A stretch of 13,494 bases of DNA from JAIPIY01 sp964489785. GTDB lineage: Bacteria; Patescibacteriota; Minisyncoccia; Phycocordibacterales; UBA1006. The notes below the pieces were generated by a model. The model made no database searches. It saw nothing but the letters and a program-made list of their open reading frames with translations, and had not been told where the DNA came from. The stretch is taken from contig CAZAZY010000018.1 of assembly GCA_964489785.1 (NCBI GenBank), positions 1-13,494 of the forward strand, given 5' to 3'. Both the position numbers and the translations under genes were made by a program. Shown piece after piece: positions 1 to 6,425 of the stretch. Position 1 is the first letter of the stretch. Each line of letters starts with the position of its first letter.

Positions 1-899
1 TTATTTCTTCTTTTATCCTGTATTGATGATTCTCGGGTAACCAAATATATGTAGCCAACCACAATAACGCTCATCACAAACCCATATGCCGATGGTACAA
101 TAGCAACCTGTGGAGCATTTAACAGATACGGAGAAACAGCGATACTAATCGCCAATGAGGCATTTTGCATACCAACTTCGATACCTAATGTCGCTCGTTG
201 TTTTTTACCCAAACAAAATGGGGCACCAATAAAATATCCAAAAGCAAACATGCACACAGCCAGTGCAGAGGCAATCAATGCTGCTTGTTTTGCAAACGCA
301 ACAAAAAATTCTCGCTCAATAATCATAGCGGTAAATACAACAGCAATCAGAACAATAGGGGTGACGATTTTTGCAACTTTTAATACTTTATTTGAAAAAT
401 TTGAAAAATACGTATGCGTTATTAACCCAAGAATAATAGGAAGCAACGTCACTAATGCAATTTGCACAATTGTTTCCCAAAATGGCAGATGCAATGCATA
501 GGTTGTGCTTGTAAAATAATTCGCTGCCAAGTTTACAATTAAAGGAATGGTGAAGATAGTGACAATACTATTTATCGCAGTCAAAGTAACACCCAAAGCG
601 ACATCTGCATCAGCCAAGAAAGTAAGGAAATTAGACATAGGGCCACCAGGTACCGATGCCAAAAGAACAAGACCAACACTGAGAATTGGATCTAGATTAA
701 ATATATGTGCAAGACCAAACGCAATTAATGGTGCTCCAATGATTTGGGCCAATATTCCAATACCGACGGCTTTTGGTGATTCAAGAAGTCTTTTGAAATC
801 AGCCACTGTCAATGACAATCCCATAACATACATCACTAACCCAATAAGAATGGGTAGGAAAATTGAAACAAAGATATTAGTGTCGAGAAATTGATCCAT
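1..899 (-). CDS. Bile acid:sodium symporter family (BASS/SBF) transporter, 3' end cut by window
   Basis: My minus-strand translation from the ATG at 899 gives 299 residues in an open frame that leaves the left edge. It is a polytopic membrane protein of many hydrophobic segments, consistent with the 9-10 helices of the SBF fold. Two family motifs are visible: VPGGPMSNFLT around residues 83-93 and GIEVGMQNASLAISVA around residues 239-254, both in the regions that form the sodium and substrate site in characterised relatives. The family carries organic anions in symport with sodium; the substrate here cannot be told. Relatives are about 300 residues long, so only a few C-terminal codons should be missing. 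The ATG lies 17 nt after the stop of the membrane-anchored gene upstream, with no terminator or evident Shine-Dalgarno between, so the two are probably co-transcribed. The TTA at positions 1-3 is out of frame and is not its stop. Confidence 0.85.
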   Translation of the reverse strand, partial: MDQFLDTNIFVSIFLPILIGLVMYVMGLSLTVADFKRLLESPKAVGIGILAQIIGAPLIAFGLAHIFNLDPILSVGLVLLASVPGGPMSNFLTFLADADVALGVTLTAINSIVTIFTIPLIVNLAANYFTSTTYALHLPFWETIVQIALVTLLPIILGLITHTYFSNFSNKVLKVAKIVTPIVLIAVVFTAMIIEREFFVAFAKQAALIASALAVCMFAFGYFIGAPFCLGKKQRATLGIEVGMQNASLAISIAVSPYLLNAPQVAIVPSAYGFVMSVIVVGYIYLVTRESSIQDKRRN

Positions 900-916
900 G
901 TGTTTATTAATGAAGA

Positions 917-1585
917 TCAGGGACACGCTTGAAAAGCGCAATTTGGACCAACACGCCCTACATAACTACCATCTGGACACATCATAGCATCCATCGTACA
1001 TGCCACCATTTCACCTTCCGAAAGGGCTGGTGTAACAACATTATTATCCCCTTCTATTTCTATTACAGACCCGGAAGACACATTTTTATCCAATGTATCA
1101 CAATCAACTTGTGACATTTGAAATCCTTTTATTAAATTTTCGGTATCTTTATACACATATACACCGTCACCACGATCTATCATTTCACCAAATAGAGCCG
1201 CTGCACCATTAGTATCAAAACCAAGATGTAATTGCTCCATAACGTACACACCTTCGGCAAAACTATACCACCACACATCAGCAAACGCTTCGGATGTTGT
1301 CGCGTCTGGATACATATACCCTTCAAATGTTCCTATCTTTGAATCAGATTCCGCTGGAAGATTATGATATTCCCCTTTTATTGCATCACCCGTGATTTTC
1401 ATGGTCAACCAAGCACGATCATTTTCTTTTGCATAAGAATAACACATAACAGATTCATGCATGGAAACATTTTGATTATTTTGTATTTCTTTTGAAGTAT
1501 CTTTTTTATTTGTTATCAAAACAACGATTAAAAGTATTACCACAACACTTGCAAGAATTATTATTTTTTTGTTTATAGGATTCAT
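917..1585 (-). CDS. Membrane-anchored protein with C-terminal cysteine (Kazal-like) motif
   Basis: This gene encodes 222 residues. Residues 8-25 form one hydrophobic helix after a short positively charged start (MNPINKK), so the protein is probably anchored in the membrane with its bulk outside. Residues 45-180 are unrecognised and rich in aromatic and acidic residues, with a FADVWWYSFAEGVYV stretch. The C-terminus has four cysteines (197, 203, 216, 221) around CPDGSYVGRVGPNCAFQACP, a Kazal-like short motif I associate with CPR envelope proteins (recalled, not searched). The frame is open upstream for 145 more codons, but that part crosses a promoter, a terminator and another gene, so I start at the ATG at 1585, 6 nt after a -10 box. 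The gene ends in TGA, which shows that TGA is a stop here. It lies directly upstream of the BASS transporter. Function unknown. Confidence 0.75.
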   Translation of the reverse strand: MNPINKKIIILASVVVILLIVVLITNKKDTSKEIQNNQNVSMHESVMCYSYAKENDRAWLTMKITGDAIKGEYHNLPAESDSKIGTFEGYMYPDATTSEAFADVWWYSFAEGVYVMEQLHLGFDTNGAAALFGEMIDRGDGVYVYKDTENLIKGFQMSQVDCDTLDKNVSSGSVIEIEGDNNVVTPALSEGEMVACTMDAMMCPDGSYVGRVGPNCAFQACP

Positions 1586-1591
1586 AGAAAT

Positions 1592-1602
1592 AGTATACCA
1601 TG
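1592..1602 (-). promoter_or_regulatory. Extended -10 promoter of the 917-1585 gene, leaderless
   Basis: On the minus strand the sequence reads CATGGTATACT, with a TATACT -10 hexamer (1592-1597) preceded by the TG of an extended -10. Exactly 6 nt separate the hexamer from the ATG, so the predicted first transcribed base is the A of the start codon. There is no convincing -35 hexamer. The same 11-mer occurs before the gene starting at 8899. Confidence 0.65.
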
Positions 1603-1618
1603 CATAAAAATCTATGCA
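1601..1618. repeat. Perfect inverted repeat TGCATA-6nt-TATGCA, possible operator
   Basis: Two 6-bp arms (1601-1606 and 1613-1618) flank a 6-nt centre. The repeat lies just upstream of the -10 box and overlaps the TG element, in the place where a -35 hexamer would be. This position would suit a repressor or activator site, but a 6-bp dyad can arise by chance in AT-rich DNA. Confidence 0.3.
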
Positions 1619-1630
1619 GGTTTTGTATAT

Positions 1631-1665
1631 AAAAAGCCCTGCCTCCTTTTTGAGGTAGACAGGGC
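1631..1665 (-). terminator. Rho-independent terminator of the dsRBD gene
   Basis: On the minus strand GCCCTG pairs with CAGGGC (1636-1641 with 1660-1665). An inner CCTC/GAGG stem (1642-1645 with 1652-1655) closes a short loop, leaving a 4-nt bulge, and a run of five T follows. It begins 24 nt after the stop of the dsRBD gene and separates that gene from the next promoter. Confidence 0.85.
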
Positions 1666-1688
1666 GTACTTCGCACACAGGGACATCT

Positions 1689-2171
1689 CTATACCAGCTC
1701 GTTGGTTGATTGAGGCACAGAAAGTAACTCCAAGGCACCTTTGGCAAGAGCAAGTTTGGCAGATTTCTTGCTTTTACCAACACCCAAAAAAGTTTCACCG
1801 GTTGGGGTAATAACCTGCATTCCATAAAGGCTTGCACTGGAAACACCTTCTCTGGTTTCCAGAAATTTGGGAGACCTTCCAAATTTTTTCTGATACATGT
1901 GCACAAATCTACTAGTCTCATCAAGACCCTGAGAAACGGGTGCTTCGATTGTACCAGAAATAATTTGATTAATCTTTGTAAATATTCCACCCAGTGCATG
2001 ATTGATTGATCTTTTAGCAATCATGGTTCGCTTGCACCCAGCAAGCAATCTTGCGGTGGTTTCTTCATCCCCTTTGATACGGAATGAAAATTTTGTATCC
2101 ACGGGGTCTTTTCTGAAAAACTCTACTGTAATACCATTCCTAGTAAAAGAAAAAATGTCTGATGTGTCCAT
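1689..2171 (-). CDS. Standalone double-stranded RNA-binding domain protein
   Basis: This gene encodes 160 residues. The C-terminal half (about 87-151) has the layout of a dsRBD: a first helix (SRFVHMYQKKFG), beta strands around YGMQVITPTGETFLG, then a basic loop leading into the last helix, GVGKSKKSAKLALAKGALELL in two parts (130-138 and 139-150). The KKSAK stretch (135-139) fits the dsRNA phosphate-contacting motif. The N-terminal 80 residues match no domain I know. They do not contain the RNase III catalytic signature, so this is not RNase III, although the dsRBD resembles the RNase III tail. The gene is a single transcription unit with its own promoter and terminator, just after the ribosomal protein operon. 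A role in binding structured RNA, for example in ribosome assembly or antisense RNA handling, is inference. Confidence 0.7.
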   Translation of the reverse strand: MDTSDIFSFTRNGITVEFFRKDPVDTKFSFRIKGDEETTARLLAGCKRTMIAKRSINHALGGIFTKINQIISGTIEAPVSQGLDETSRFVHMYQKKFGRSPKFLETREGVSSASLYGMQVITPTGETFLGVGKSKKSAKLALAKGALELLSVPQSTNELV

Positions 2172-2199
2172 CTTGTTTTTGTGTTTTGGTTCAAAAAAT

Positions 2200-2228
2200 A
2201 TACTACACTATTTTAGAAACAAGGTCAA
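2200..2228 (-). promoter_or_regulatory. Promoter of the dsRBD gene (TTGACC-17-TAGTAT)
   Basis: On the minus strand the -35 hexamer is TTGACC (2223-2228), the spacer 17 nt and the -10 hexamer TAGTAT (2200-2205). Transcription would start near 2193 and leave a leader of about 21 nt with no Shine-Dalgarno before the ATG at 2171. It sits directly downstream of the rpsI terminator. Confidence 0.6.
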
Positions 2229-2237
2229 CATTTTACC

Positions 2238-2272
2238 CAAACAAAAAACCACCGATGGTGGTTTTTTGTTTG
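2238..2272 (-). terminator. Strong hairpin terminator closing the ribosomal operon
   Basis: A 16-bp uninterrupted stem (2238-2253 with 2257-2272) with a 3-nt loop has a CCACC/GGTGG core flanked by A/T runs. A T-rich tract follows on either strand, so it could work in both directions, but only minus-strand genes flank it. It starts 14 nt after the rpsI stop. Confidence 0.9.
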
Positions 2273-2285
2273 TAAAATAGAGAGA

Positions 2286-2762
2286 TTAACGTTTTGACCA
2301 TTGTGGCGCTTTTCGCGCTTTTCGAAGTCCGAATTTTCGTCGTTCTTTTGATCTTGGATCTCGTTTCAAGAATCCATAATCTTTCAATGTCTTTCGTACA
2401 GGTGGATACAATTTTTCCAAAGCTCGAGAAATTCCATGTCGAATTGCTTCTGCCTGAGAATGTACTCCCCCACCTACTACACGAACAGTGATTTTAAAAG
2501 CATCTGGGAATTCTACTTTTTTAAAAGGTTCGTTAATGATTTTAACCAACTCTTCTACTTTAAGATATTCTGAAGCATCTTTATCATTTACAGTGATTGA
2601 TGTTTTTGATGCATTTGCAAATCGTACACGTGCAGTTGATGTCTTTCGTCGTCCAATTACTTCTACGTAACCATCAATTTTCTTTGGAGTTAATTCCAAA
2701 ACTACTGGTTTTTGTTCAGCTTCTTCGACGATATTTGTTTCTATATTATTTTCTTCTGACAT
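2286..2762 (-). CDS. rpsI: 30S ribosomal protein S9 (uS9)
   Basis: This gene encodes 158 residues. The S9 core starts around residue 31 with GYVEVIGRRKTSTARVR and continues through GGGVHSQAEAIRHGISRAL. It ends in the basic tail KFGLRKARKAPQWSKR, whose terminal SKR reaches the ribosomal P site in known structures. Bacterial S9 is usually about 130 residues; the extra length is an N-terminal extension of about 28 residues rich in Glu and Asn. The ATG at 2762 is 9 nt after the rplM stop. It is the last gene of the operon, followed by a hairpin terminator. There is no evident Shine-Dalgarno. Confidence 0.97.
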   Translation of the reverse strand: MSEENNIETNIVEEAEQKPVVLELTPKKIDGYVEVIGRRKTSTARVRFANASKTSITVNDKDASEYLKVEELVKIINEPFKKVEFPDAFKITVRVVGGGVHSQAEAIRHGISRALEKLYPPVRKTLKDYGFLKRDPRSKERRKFGLRKARKAPQWSKR

Positions 2763-2771
2763 ACAACATTA

Positions 2772-3134
2772 TTATTCGCTAATGGTAAGTTTTTTCAAAA
2801 TCAAAGGACGTAGCTTGTTTGCAGGCATCATACCTTTGATTGCTGTTTCTAAAATTTGTTTGTATCCTTTCTTTTCTACAACTTGTGTCATTGTTGGTTG
2901 TTTCAAACCTCCTGGGTATCCCGAATATCGAGAGTATGTTTTTTGTTTCATTTTTGAACCAGTGATTTTCATTTTGCTAGCATTCGTAATTAATACACGA
3001 ACATCAGCAACAATGTTTGTACGAAATCCCGGAGTATCTTTTCCACGCAAAATAGTAGCCACACGGGTCGCAATACGTCCCAATGGTTGCCCTGTTGCGT
3101 CTATTGTATATTCTTTTGTATTCATATTCTGCAT
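2772..3134 (-). CDS. rplM: 50S ribosomal protein L13 (uL13)
   Basis: This gene encodes 120 residues. L13 features are the opening YTIDATGQPLGRIATRVA, the central ITNASKMKITGSKMKQKTY, RYSGYPGGLK, and the late IKGMMPANKLRP. It binds 23S rRNA early in large-subunit assembly. The protein is shorter than the roughly 142 residues of E. coli L13 because both ends are trimmed. Two starts are possible: the ATG at 3134 (MQNMNTKEY) and the ATG at 3125 (MNTKEY). Neither has a Shine-Dalgarno, so the choice is open; I give the longer one, 8 nt after the rplQ stop. The pair rplM-rpsI is a conserved two-gene module across bacteria. Confidence 0.96.
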   Translation of the reverse strand: MQNMNTKEYTIDATGQPLGRIATRVATILRGKDTPGFRTNIVADVRVLITNASKMKITGSKMKQKTYSRYSGYPGGLKQPTMTQVVEKKGYKQILETAIKGMMPANKLRPLILKKLTISE

Positions 3135-3142
3135 AATAATTA

Positions 3143-3499
3143 TTATCCAACAAATTCAATAATTGCCATTTTGCTTGCGTCTCCTGCACGTCGAGGTAAT
3201 TTCAAGATACGTGTGTATCCACCTGGTCGTTCAATAAAACGTGGTGCAATTACGTCAACCATTTTCTTTGCATTATCTTCATTCCCACCCAAACGTGAAA
3301 TAATCAATCGTCGAGATGCCAATGTCGCTTTTTTACCATGAGTAACAATTTCTTCGATAAAAGGTCGTAATTCACGAGCCTTTGCATCAGTAGTTGTTAT
3401 TCGTCCATGTTCTATTAAAGAAATTGCTAAACCACGCAAAAGCGCTGTCCGCTGACTTCGTGTTCTTCCAAATTTTCGTTTTGCTTTGTGATGATTCAT
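3143..3499 (-). CDS. rplQ: 50S ribosomal protein L17 (bL17)
   Basis: This gene encodes 118 residues, the usual length for the family. The start MNHHKAKRKFGRTRSQRTAL, then LIEHGRITTTDAKARELRP, and the end RPGGYTRILKLPRRAGD with MAIIEFVG are typical L17. The protein sits near the exit of the peptide tunnel. The ATG at 3499 lies 26 nt after the rpoA stop; a weak purine run (GAAAG) precedes it, otherwise there is no ribosome binding site. The rpoA-rplQ order is the classical end of the alpha operon. Confidence 0.97.
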   Translation of the reverse strand: MNHHKAKRKFGRTRSQRTALLRGLAISLIEHGRITTTDAKARELRPFIEEIVTHGKKATLASRRLIISRLGGNEDNAKKMVDVIAPRFIERPGGYTRILKLPRRAGDASKMAIIEFVG

Positions 3500-3525
3500 A
3501 GTACTTTCGTTAGCTTACACGATTA

Positions 3526-4497
3526 TTATTTTAAAAACAAGTCGTAATCTGCAAGCATGCTCTTAATTTCGTCTACACCTTTTGCTCCGATTCCATCAAG
3601 TTCCAATAAATCAGCTTCGGTCTTTCGAACGATACCACCGATTGTTCGGATACTTGCGTTAGTCAAAGCATTCAAAGTTCGTGTTGAAAGATTCAAATTA
3701 TCAACACGAGTTTTCAATACATCGCTCAGATCAAGATCGTCTGCAGAAGAAGAACCTTTCCCTTCTTGCCCCTGATTCACATCAGGTTGTGGCATAGGTG
3801 GTAGTTCCTTCAAATCTAAAACAGCTTTGATTTGAGTCAACATAGTTAACAATGATTTTTCCAAAGCTTCCTTTGGTGCGATAGAACCGTCTGTTTCAAT
3901 ATTTAAACGAAGCTTGTTAAAGTCTGTTCGGTCTCCAACACGCATGTTTTCTACTTCGTAGTTCATACGTCGGATTGGTGTAAATACTGCATCAACTGCA
4001 ATACTACCGATATCAGCTTTTTCCTTGTGATGCATTTCTTTCGGAACAAATCCTAGACCAGATTCAATTACTACTTCGATATCCAAAGAACCAGTCTTTG
4101 ATGTTATCTCTGCGATATGTTGATTAGGTGTCATTACTTCGATTCCTGCAGGCAATTCAAATGCAGATGCATCAACCATACCGACTCCTTTTGATTTCAA
4201 ACGAATAGTCTGAGGTCCATCAATATCCAAACGGAAACGTACTTGTTTCAAATTAAGAATGATATTAATAACATCTTCTTTTACGCCATCTAAAACAGAA
4301 AATTCATGCGAAGCACCTTGCACACGAACCAAGGTAATAGCCGAACCTGCAAGAGAAGAAAGAATAATACGACGCAATGAATTCCCCAGTGTATGACCAT
4401 ACCCTGGAGCCAATCCTTCGATTTCGTATGTTCCTGATGTTGCAGTATCTTGAACAACAGTTAATTTTGATGGGAGCACGATGTGTTGTGATGACAT
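3526..4497 (-). CDS. rpoA: DNA-directed RNA polymerase subunit alpha
   Basis: This gene encodes 323 residues. The N-terminal domain (about 1-230) drives dimerisation and core assembly and carries LAPGYGHTLGNSLRRIILSS (29-48). An acidic, serine-rich linker around 235-252 leads to a C-terminal domain (about 252-323) with LSTRTLNALTNASIRTIGGI and the helix-hairpin-helix LLELDGIGAKGVDEIK. The CTD is complete, so contacts with UP elements and activators remain possible. The ATG at 4497 (MSSQHIVLPS) has an AAGGA sequence 14 nt upstream, the only Shine-Dalgarno-like string I saw in the block and rather far away. It lies in the canonical order rpsD-rpoA-rplQ. Confidence 0.97.
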   Translation of the reverse strand: MSSQHIVLPSKLTVVQDTATSGTYEIEGLAPGYGHTLGNSLRRIILSSLAGSAITLVRVQGASHEFSVLDGVKEDVINIILNLKQVRFRLDIDGPQTIRLKSKGVGMVDASAFELPAGIEVMTPNQHIAEITSKTGSLDIEVVIESGLGFVPKEMHHKEKADIGSIAVDAVFTPIRRMNYEVENMRVGDRTDFNKLRLNIETDGSIAPKEALEKSLLTMLTQIKAVLDLKELPPMPQPDVNQGQEGKGSSSADDLDLSDVLKTRVDNLNLSTRTLNALTNASIRTIGGIVRKTEADLLELDGIGAKGVDEIKSMLADYDLFLK

Positions 4498-4537
4498 AAC
4501 TATAAAAAAGTTCCTTAAGCTCGTAATGTTGTTAAAA

Positions 4538-5149
4538 CTATCGACTATAAAATTCGATTACTGTACCAAATTGCAATTCAGAATCTTGAAGAATCGGTCT
4601 TTCTTTCATTACAGAAGTTAAAGCAGCTGAATCAACCTGCAACCATTTTGGAGATTGATGACTGTTTAATTTCTTTTCAGCATCATGGAAAACTGTTTTT
4701 GATTTGCTCGCGTCACGAACAGATACTTTATCACCCATTTTAATCATCTGAGAAGGGATGGTTGATTTTCGTCCGTTTACGGTAATGTGCCCATGAGAAA
4801 CTAACTGTCGTGCCAAAGGTCGAGTACTAGCCAAACCAGTTCGGTATACAATATTATCAAGACGCATTTCTAATGCAACAAATAGTTCTTCAGAAGGACT
4901 TACACCTTTCTTTGTTTTTTCTGTAGCCATTTTTACATAGTTAGAAAATTGCTTTTCGCTGACACCATAGGTAAATCGAACTTTTTGTTTTTCGATCAAT
5001 TGACGACCATAGTCAGTCAAAGGTTTTCCTCGTTTTCCACGAACTTTTGCTTTTCGTGCTTGTGAAAGCATGAATTTTTGAGACTGTGTCTTTTCGTGGA
5101 TTCCAGCACCAAGACGACGAGCTAATTTGTATTTTTTCTTCAATAACAT
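4538..5149 (-). CDS. rpsD: 30S ribosomal protein S4 (uS4), cysteine-free type
   Basis: This gene encodes 203 residues from the ATG at 5149. It has the S4 N-terminal rRNA-binding region (KYKLARRLG, LTDYGRQLIEKQKVRFTYGV), then an S4 RNA-binding domain with LEMRLDNIVYRTGLASTRPL and ARQLVSHGHITVNGRK, and the end of the typical fold. S4 starts assembly of the small subunit and in other bacteria represses its own operon. The N-terminus has none of the four cysteines of zinc-binding S4, so it is the zinc-free form. A TTG at 5158 would add three residues (MST); I prefer the ATG because the added residues match nothing in the family. No Shine-Dalgarno is seen before either. Confidence 0.95.
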   Translation of the reverse strand: MLLKKKYKLARRLGAGIHEKTQSQKFMLSQARKAKVRGKRGKPLTDYGRQLIEKQKVRFTYGVSEKQFSNYVKMATEKTKKGVSPSEELFVALEMRLDNIVYRTGLASTRPLARQLVSHGHITVNGRKSTIPSQMIKMGDKVSVRDASKSKTVFHDAEKKLNSHQSPKWLQVDSAALTSVMKERPILQDSELQFGTVIEFYSR

Positions 5150-5167
5150 AGTAGACAATTATATTTC

Positions 5168-5602
5168 TTAAACGCGACGAGCTTTTTTAGAACGCACCCC
5201 ATTGTGTGGTACTGGTGTTCTATCTTGTAATACAGATAATTCAATACCTTTTGAAATAAAACCACGTACTGCTGATTCACGACCAGATCCAATACCTTTG
5301 ATCACAACATCTACTTCGGTGATACCAATCATCTGAGCTTTTTCTCCCAACAATTCTCCCACCTTTGCAGCGGCGAATGGTGTTCCCTTTTTAGCACCTT
5401 TGAATCCCAAAGCTCCTGAAGATGACCACGCTAATGTGTTTCCTTGTTTATCAGCAAGAACCATTTTTGTATTATTAAAAGTTGATTCAACATGGATAAC
5501 ACCAGATACTAGTTTTCTCTTGATGGCACGAGCAAGAGACCGGGCTTTCATTCCCTGATCTACACCTTGACCTTTTTGAGTTACAATACGTTTTTTTCCC
5601 AT
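5168..5602 (-). CDS. rpsK: 30S ribosomal protein S11 (uS11)
   Basis: This gene encodes 144 residues. The S11 core is seen in GVIHVESTFNNTKMVLADKQ, WSSSGALGFKGAKKGTPFAA, the VVIKGIGSGRESAVRG turn and the C-terminal DRTPVPHNGVRSKKARRV. It forms part of the 30S platform near the mRNA exit and contacts the Shine-Dalgarno helix region in known structures. The N-terminus is about 15 residues longer than in E. coli and basic. The ATG at 5602 lies 18 nt after the rpsM stop; no Shine-Dalgarno precedes it. Confidence 0.97.
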   Translation of the reverse strand: MGKKRIVTQKGQGVDQGMKARSLARAIKRKLVSGVIHVESTFNNTKMVLADKQGNTLAWSSSGALGFKGAKKGTPFAAAKVGELLGEKAQMIGITEVDVVIKGIGSGRESAVRGFISKGIELSVLQDRTPVPHNGVRSKKARRV

Positions 5603-5620
5603 ACAGTGATTAATTATCTA

Positions 5621-6001
5621 TTATTTCTTATCAGCAGTTTTTCGACCAGAACCCATCGTTACACGTTTGTTACCACGTACCGTACGAGAGTTTGTCTTTG
5701 TTCGCTGACCTCGAGCTGGTAAACTTTTTGCATGACGTGAACCTCGGTAGCTTTGGATATCTTTGAGTCGTTTGATATCTTGGCTAATTTGTCGCTTGAG
5801 GTTTCCTTCAAGAGTCATTTCTTCAACAATAGTACGTATTTTTGATTCTTGTTCATCAGAAATATCTTTTGTTTTTGTCAAAGCATCGACACCAACTTGT
5901 TTCAAAATAGCACGAGAACGAGACAAACCTACACCAAACAATGAAGTCAGAGCATAGTCGATAGTTTTGTTTTCAGGAAGTGTAATACCAAAAAGTCGCA
6001 T
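5621..6001 (-). CDS. rpsM: 30S ribosomal protein S13 (uS13)
   Basis: This gene encodes 126 residues. Typical features are the opening MRLFGITLPENKTIDYALTS, the helix-hairpin-helix-like GVGLSRSRAILKQVGVD, and the basic C-terminal stretch SYRGSRHAKSLPARGQRTKT followed by NSRTVRGNKR. The tail reaches the tRNA binding sites of the 30S head. The ATG at 6001 is 20 nt after the rpmJ stop in a very A/T-rich leader with no Shine-Dalgarno. It is in the canonical order rpmJ-rpsM-rpsK. Confidence 0.97.
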   Translation of the reverse strand: MRLFGITLPENKTIDYALTSLFGVGLSRSRAILKQVGVDALTKTKDISDEQESKIRTIVEEMTLEGNLKRQISQDIKRLKDIQSYRGSRHAKSLPARGQRTKTNSRTVRGNKRVTMGSGRKTADKK

Positions 6002-6021
6002 ATAAATAAAATATAAAATGA

Positions 6022-6138
6022 TTAACCTTGACGAGCCTTGTTTCGAGGCAATTTTTTATTAATACGATATAAACGTCCGTTTCTTCGGACAATTTTATCA
6101 TCTGCATTAATTTTTTTGATTGATGATCTAACTTTCAT
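6022..6138 (-). CDS. rpmJ: 50S ribosomal protein L36 (bL36), zinc-free
   Basis: This small gene encodes 38 residues, exactly the E. coli length, and reads MKVRSSIKKINADDKIVRRN followed by GRLYRINKKLPRNKARQG. The opening MKVR-S-KK and the ending RQG are hallmarks of L36. The four zinc ligands of the canonical protein (Cys11, Cys14, Cys27, His33) are replaced here by Asn11, Asp14, Asn27 and Asn33, so this is a zinc-free paralogue type. It lies between infA and rpsM, its standard place. The ATG at 6138 lies 27 nt after the infA stop and has no Shine-Dalgarno. Confidence 0.96.
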   Translation of the reverse strand: MKVRSSIKKINADDKIVRRNGRLYRINKKLPRNKARQG

Positions 6139-6165
6139 GTTGAATAAGTATGTAGAGAACAATTA

Positions 6166-6378
6166 TTACAATCTACGAGTAATTCTGCCCTTCCCTCCGT
6201 ATGGATCTTTTAAAACTTCGACAGTATCACCAATTAAAACTTTGATTCGGTACAATCTCATCTTGCCAGCAAGGTAAGAAAGAAGTAATGTACCATCTTC
6301 AAGTTGTACGCGAAAAAGCGCATTAGGAAGCGCCTCCGTTACTGTTCCGGTTACTTTTTGTGAAGTTTCATTATCCAT
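6166..6378 (-). CDS. infA: Translation initiation factor IF-1
   Basis: This gene encodes 70 residues, the usual IF-1 length of about 71. The OB fold is recognisable from GTVTEALPNALFRVQLEDG, YLAGKMRLYRIKVLIGD and the final YGGKGRITRR. IF-1 binds the 30S A site during initiation. The ATG at 6378 lies 15 nt downstream of a -10 hexamer, giving a leader of about 9 nt without a Shine-Dalgarno. It is the first gene of the ribosomal operon, in the conserved order infA-rpmJ-rpsM-rpsK-rpsD-rpoA-rplQ. Confidence 0.97.
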   Translation of the reverse strand: MDNETSQKVTGTVTEALPNALFRVQLEDGTLLLSYLAGKMRLYRIKVLIGDTVEVLKDPYGGKGRITRRL

Positions 6379-6393
6379 TTGAGAACGTATAGT

Positions 6394-6422
6394 ATCTTAT
6401 CAAAAAGGAATCCTATTGTCAA
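6394..6422 (-). promoter_or_regulatory. Promoter of the infA-rpsI ribosomal operon
   Basis: On the minus strand a perfect TTGACA (6417-6422), a 17-nt spacer and TAAGAT (6394-6399) with an upstream TG (extended -10) form the best sigma-70-type promoter in the window. Start of transcription is expected near 6387, 9 nt before infA. The -35 box begins 3 nt after the stop of the upstream gene and no terminator separates them, so read-through from that gene is also possible. Confidence 0.8.
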
Positions 6423-6425
6423 GAA

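Noticed and set aside
1..3. TTA at the window start as the stop codon of the BASS transporter.
   Set aside because: It is out of frame with the ATG at 899; the frame stays open to the edge.
198..894. Plus-strand open frames opposite the transporter.
   Set aside because: They are antisense shadows of a well-supported membrane protein and have no promoter or recognisable content.
917..919. TGA read as glycine, as in some CPR lineages.
   Set aside because: The TGA follows a complete cysteine motif, and another TGA at 12927 is followed closely by a terminator; both behave as stops.
1586..2020. The 5' extension of the 917-1585 reading frame by 145 codons.
   Set aside because: It runs through a promoter, a terminator and the dsRBD gene; the ATG at 1585 sits right after a -10 box and starts a typical membrane anchor.
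2306..2323. Tandem 9-bp repeat GCGCTTTTC within rpsI.
   Set aside because: It is coding sequence for the repeated basic Lys-Ala-Arg residues of the S9 tail.
5150..5158. TTG start for rpsD adding residues MST.
   Set aside because: An ATG follows three codons later and fits the S4 family better; no ribosome binding site favours the TTG.
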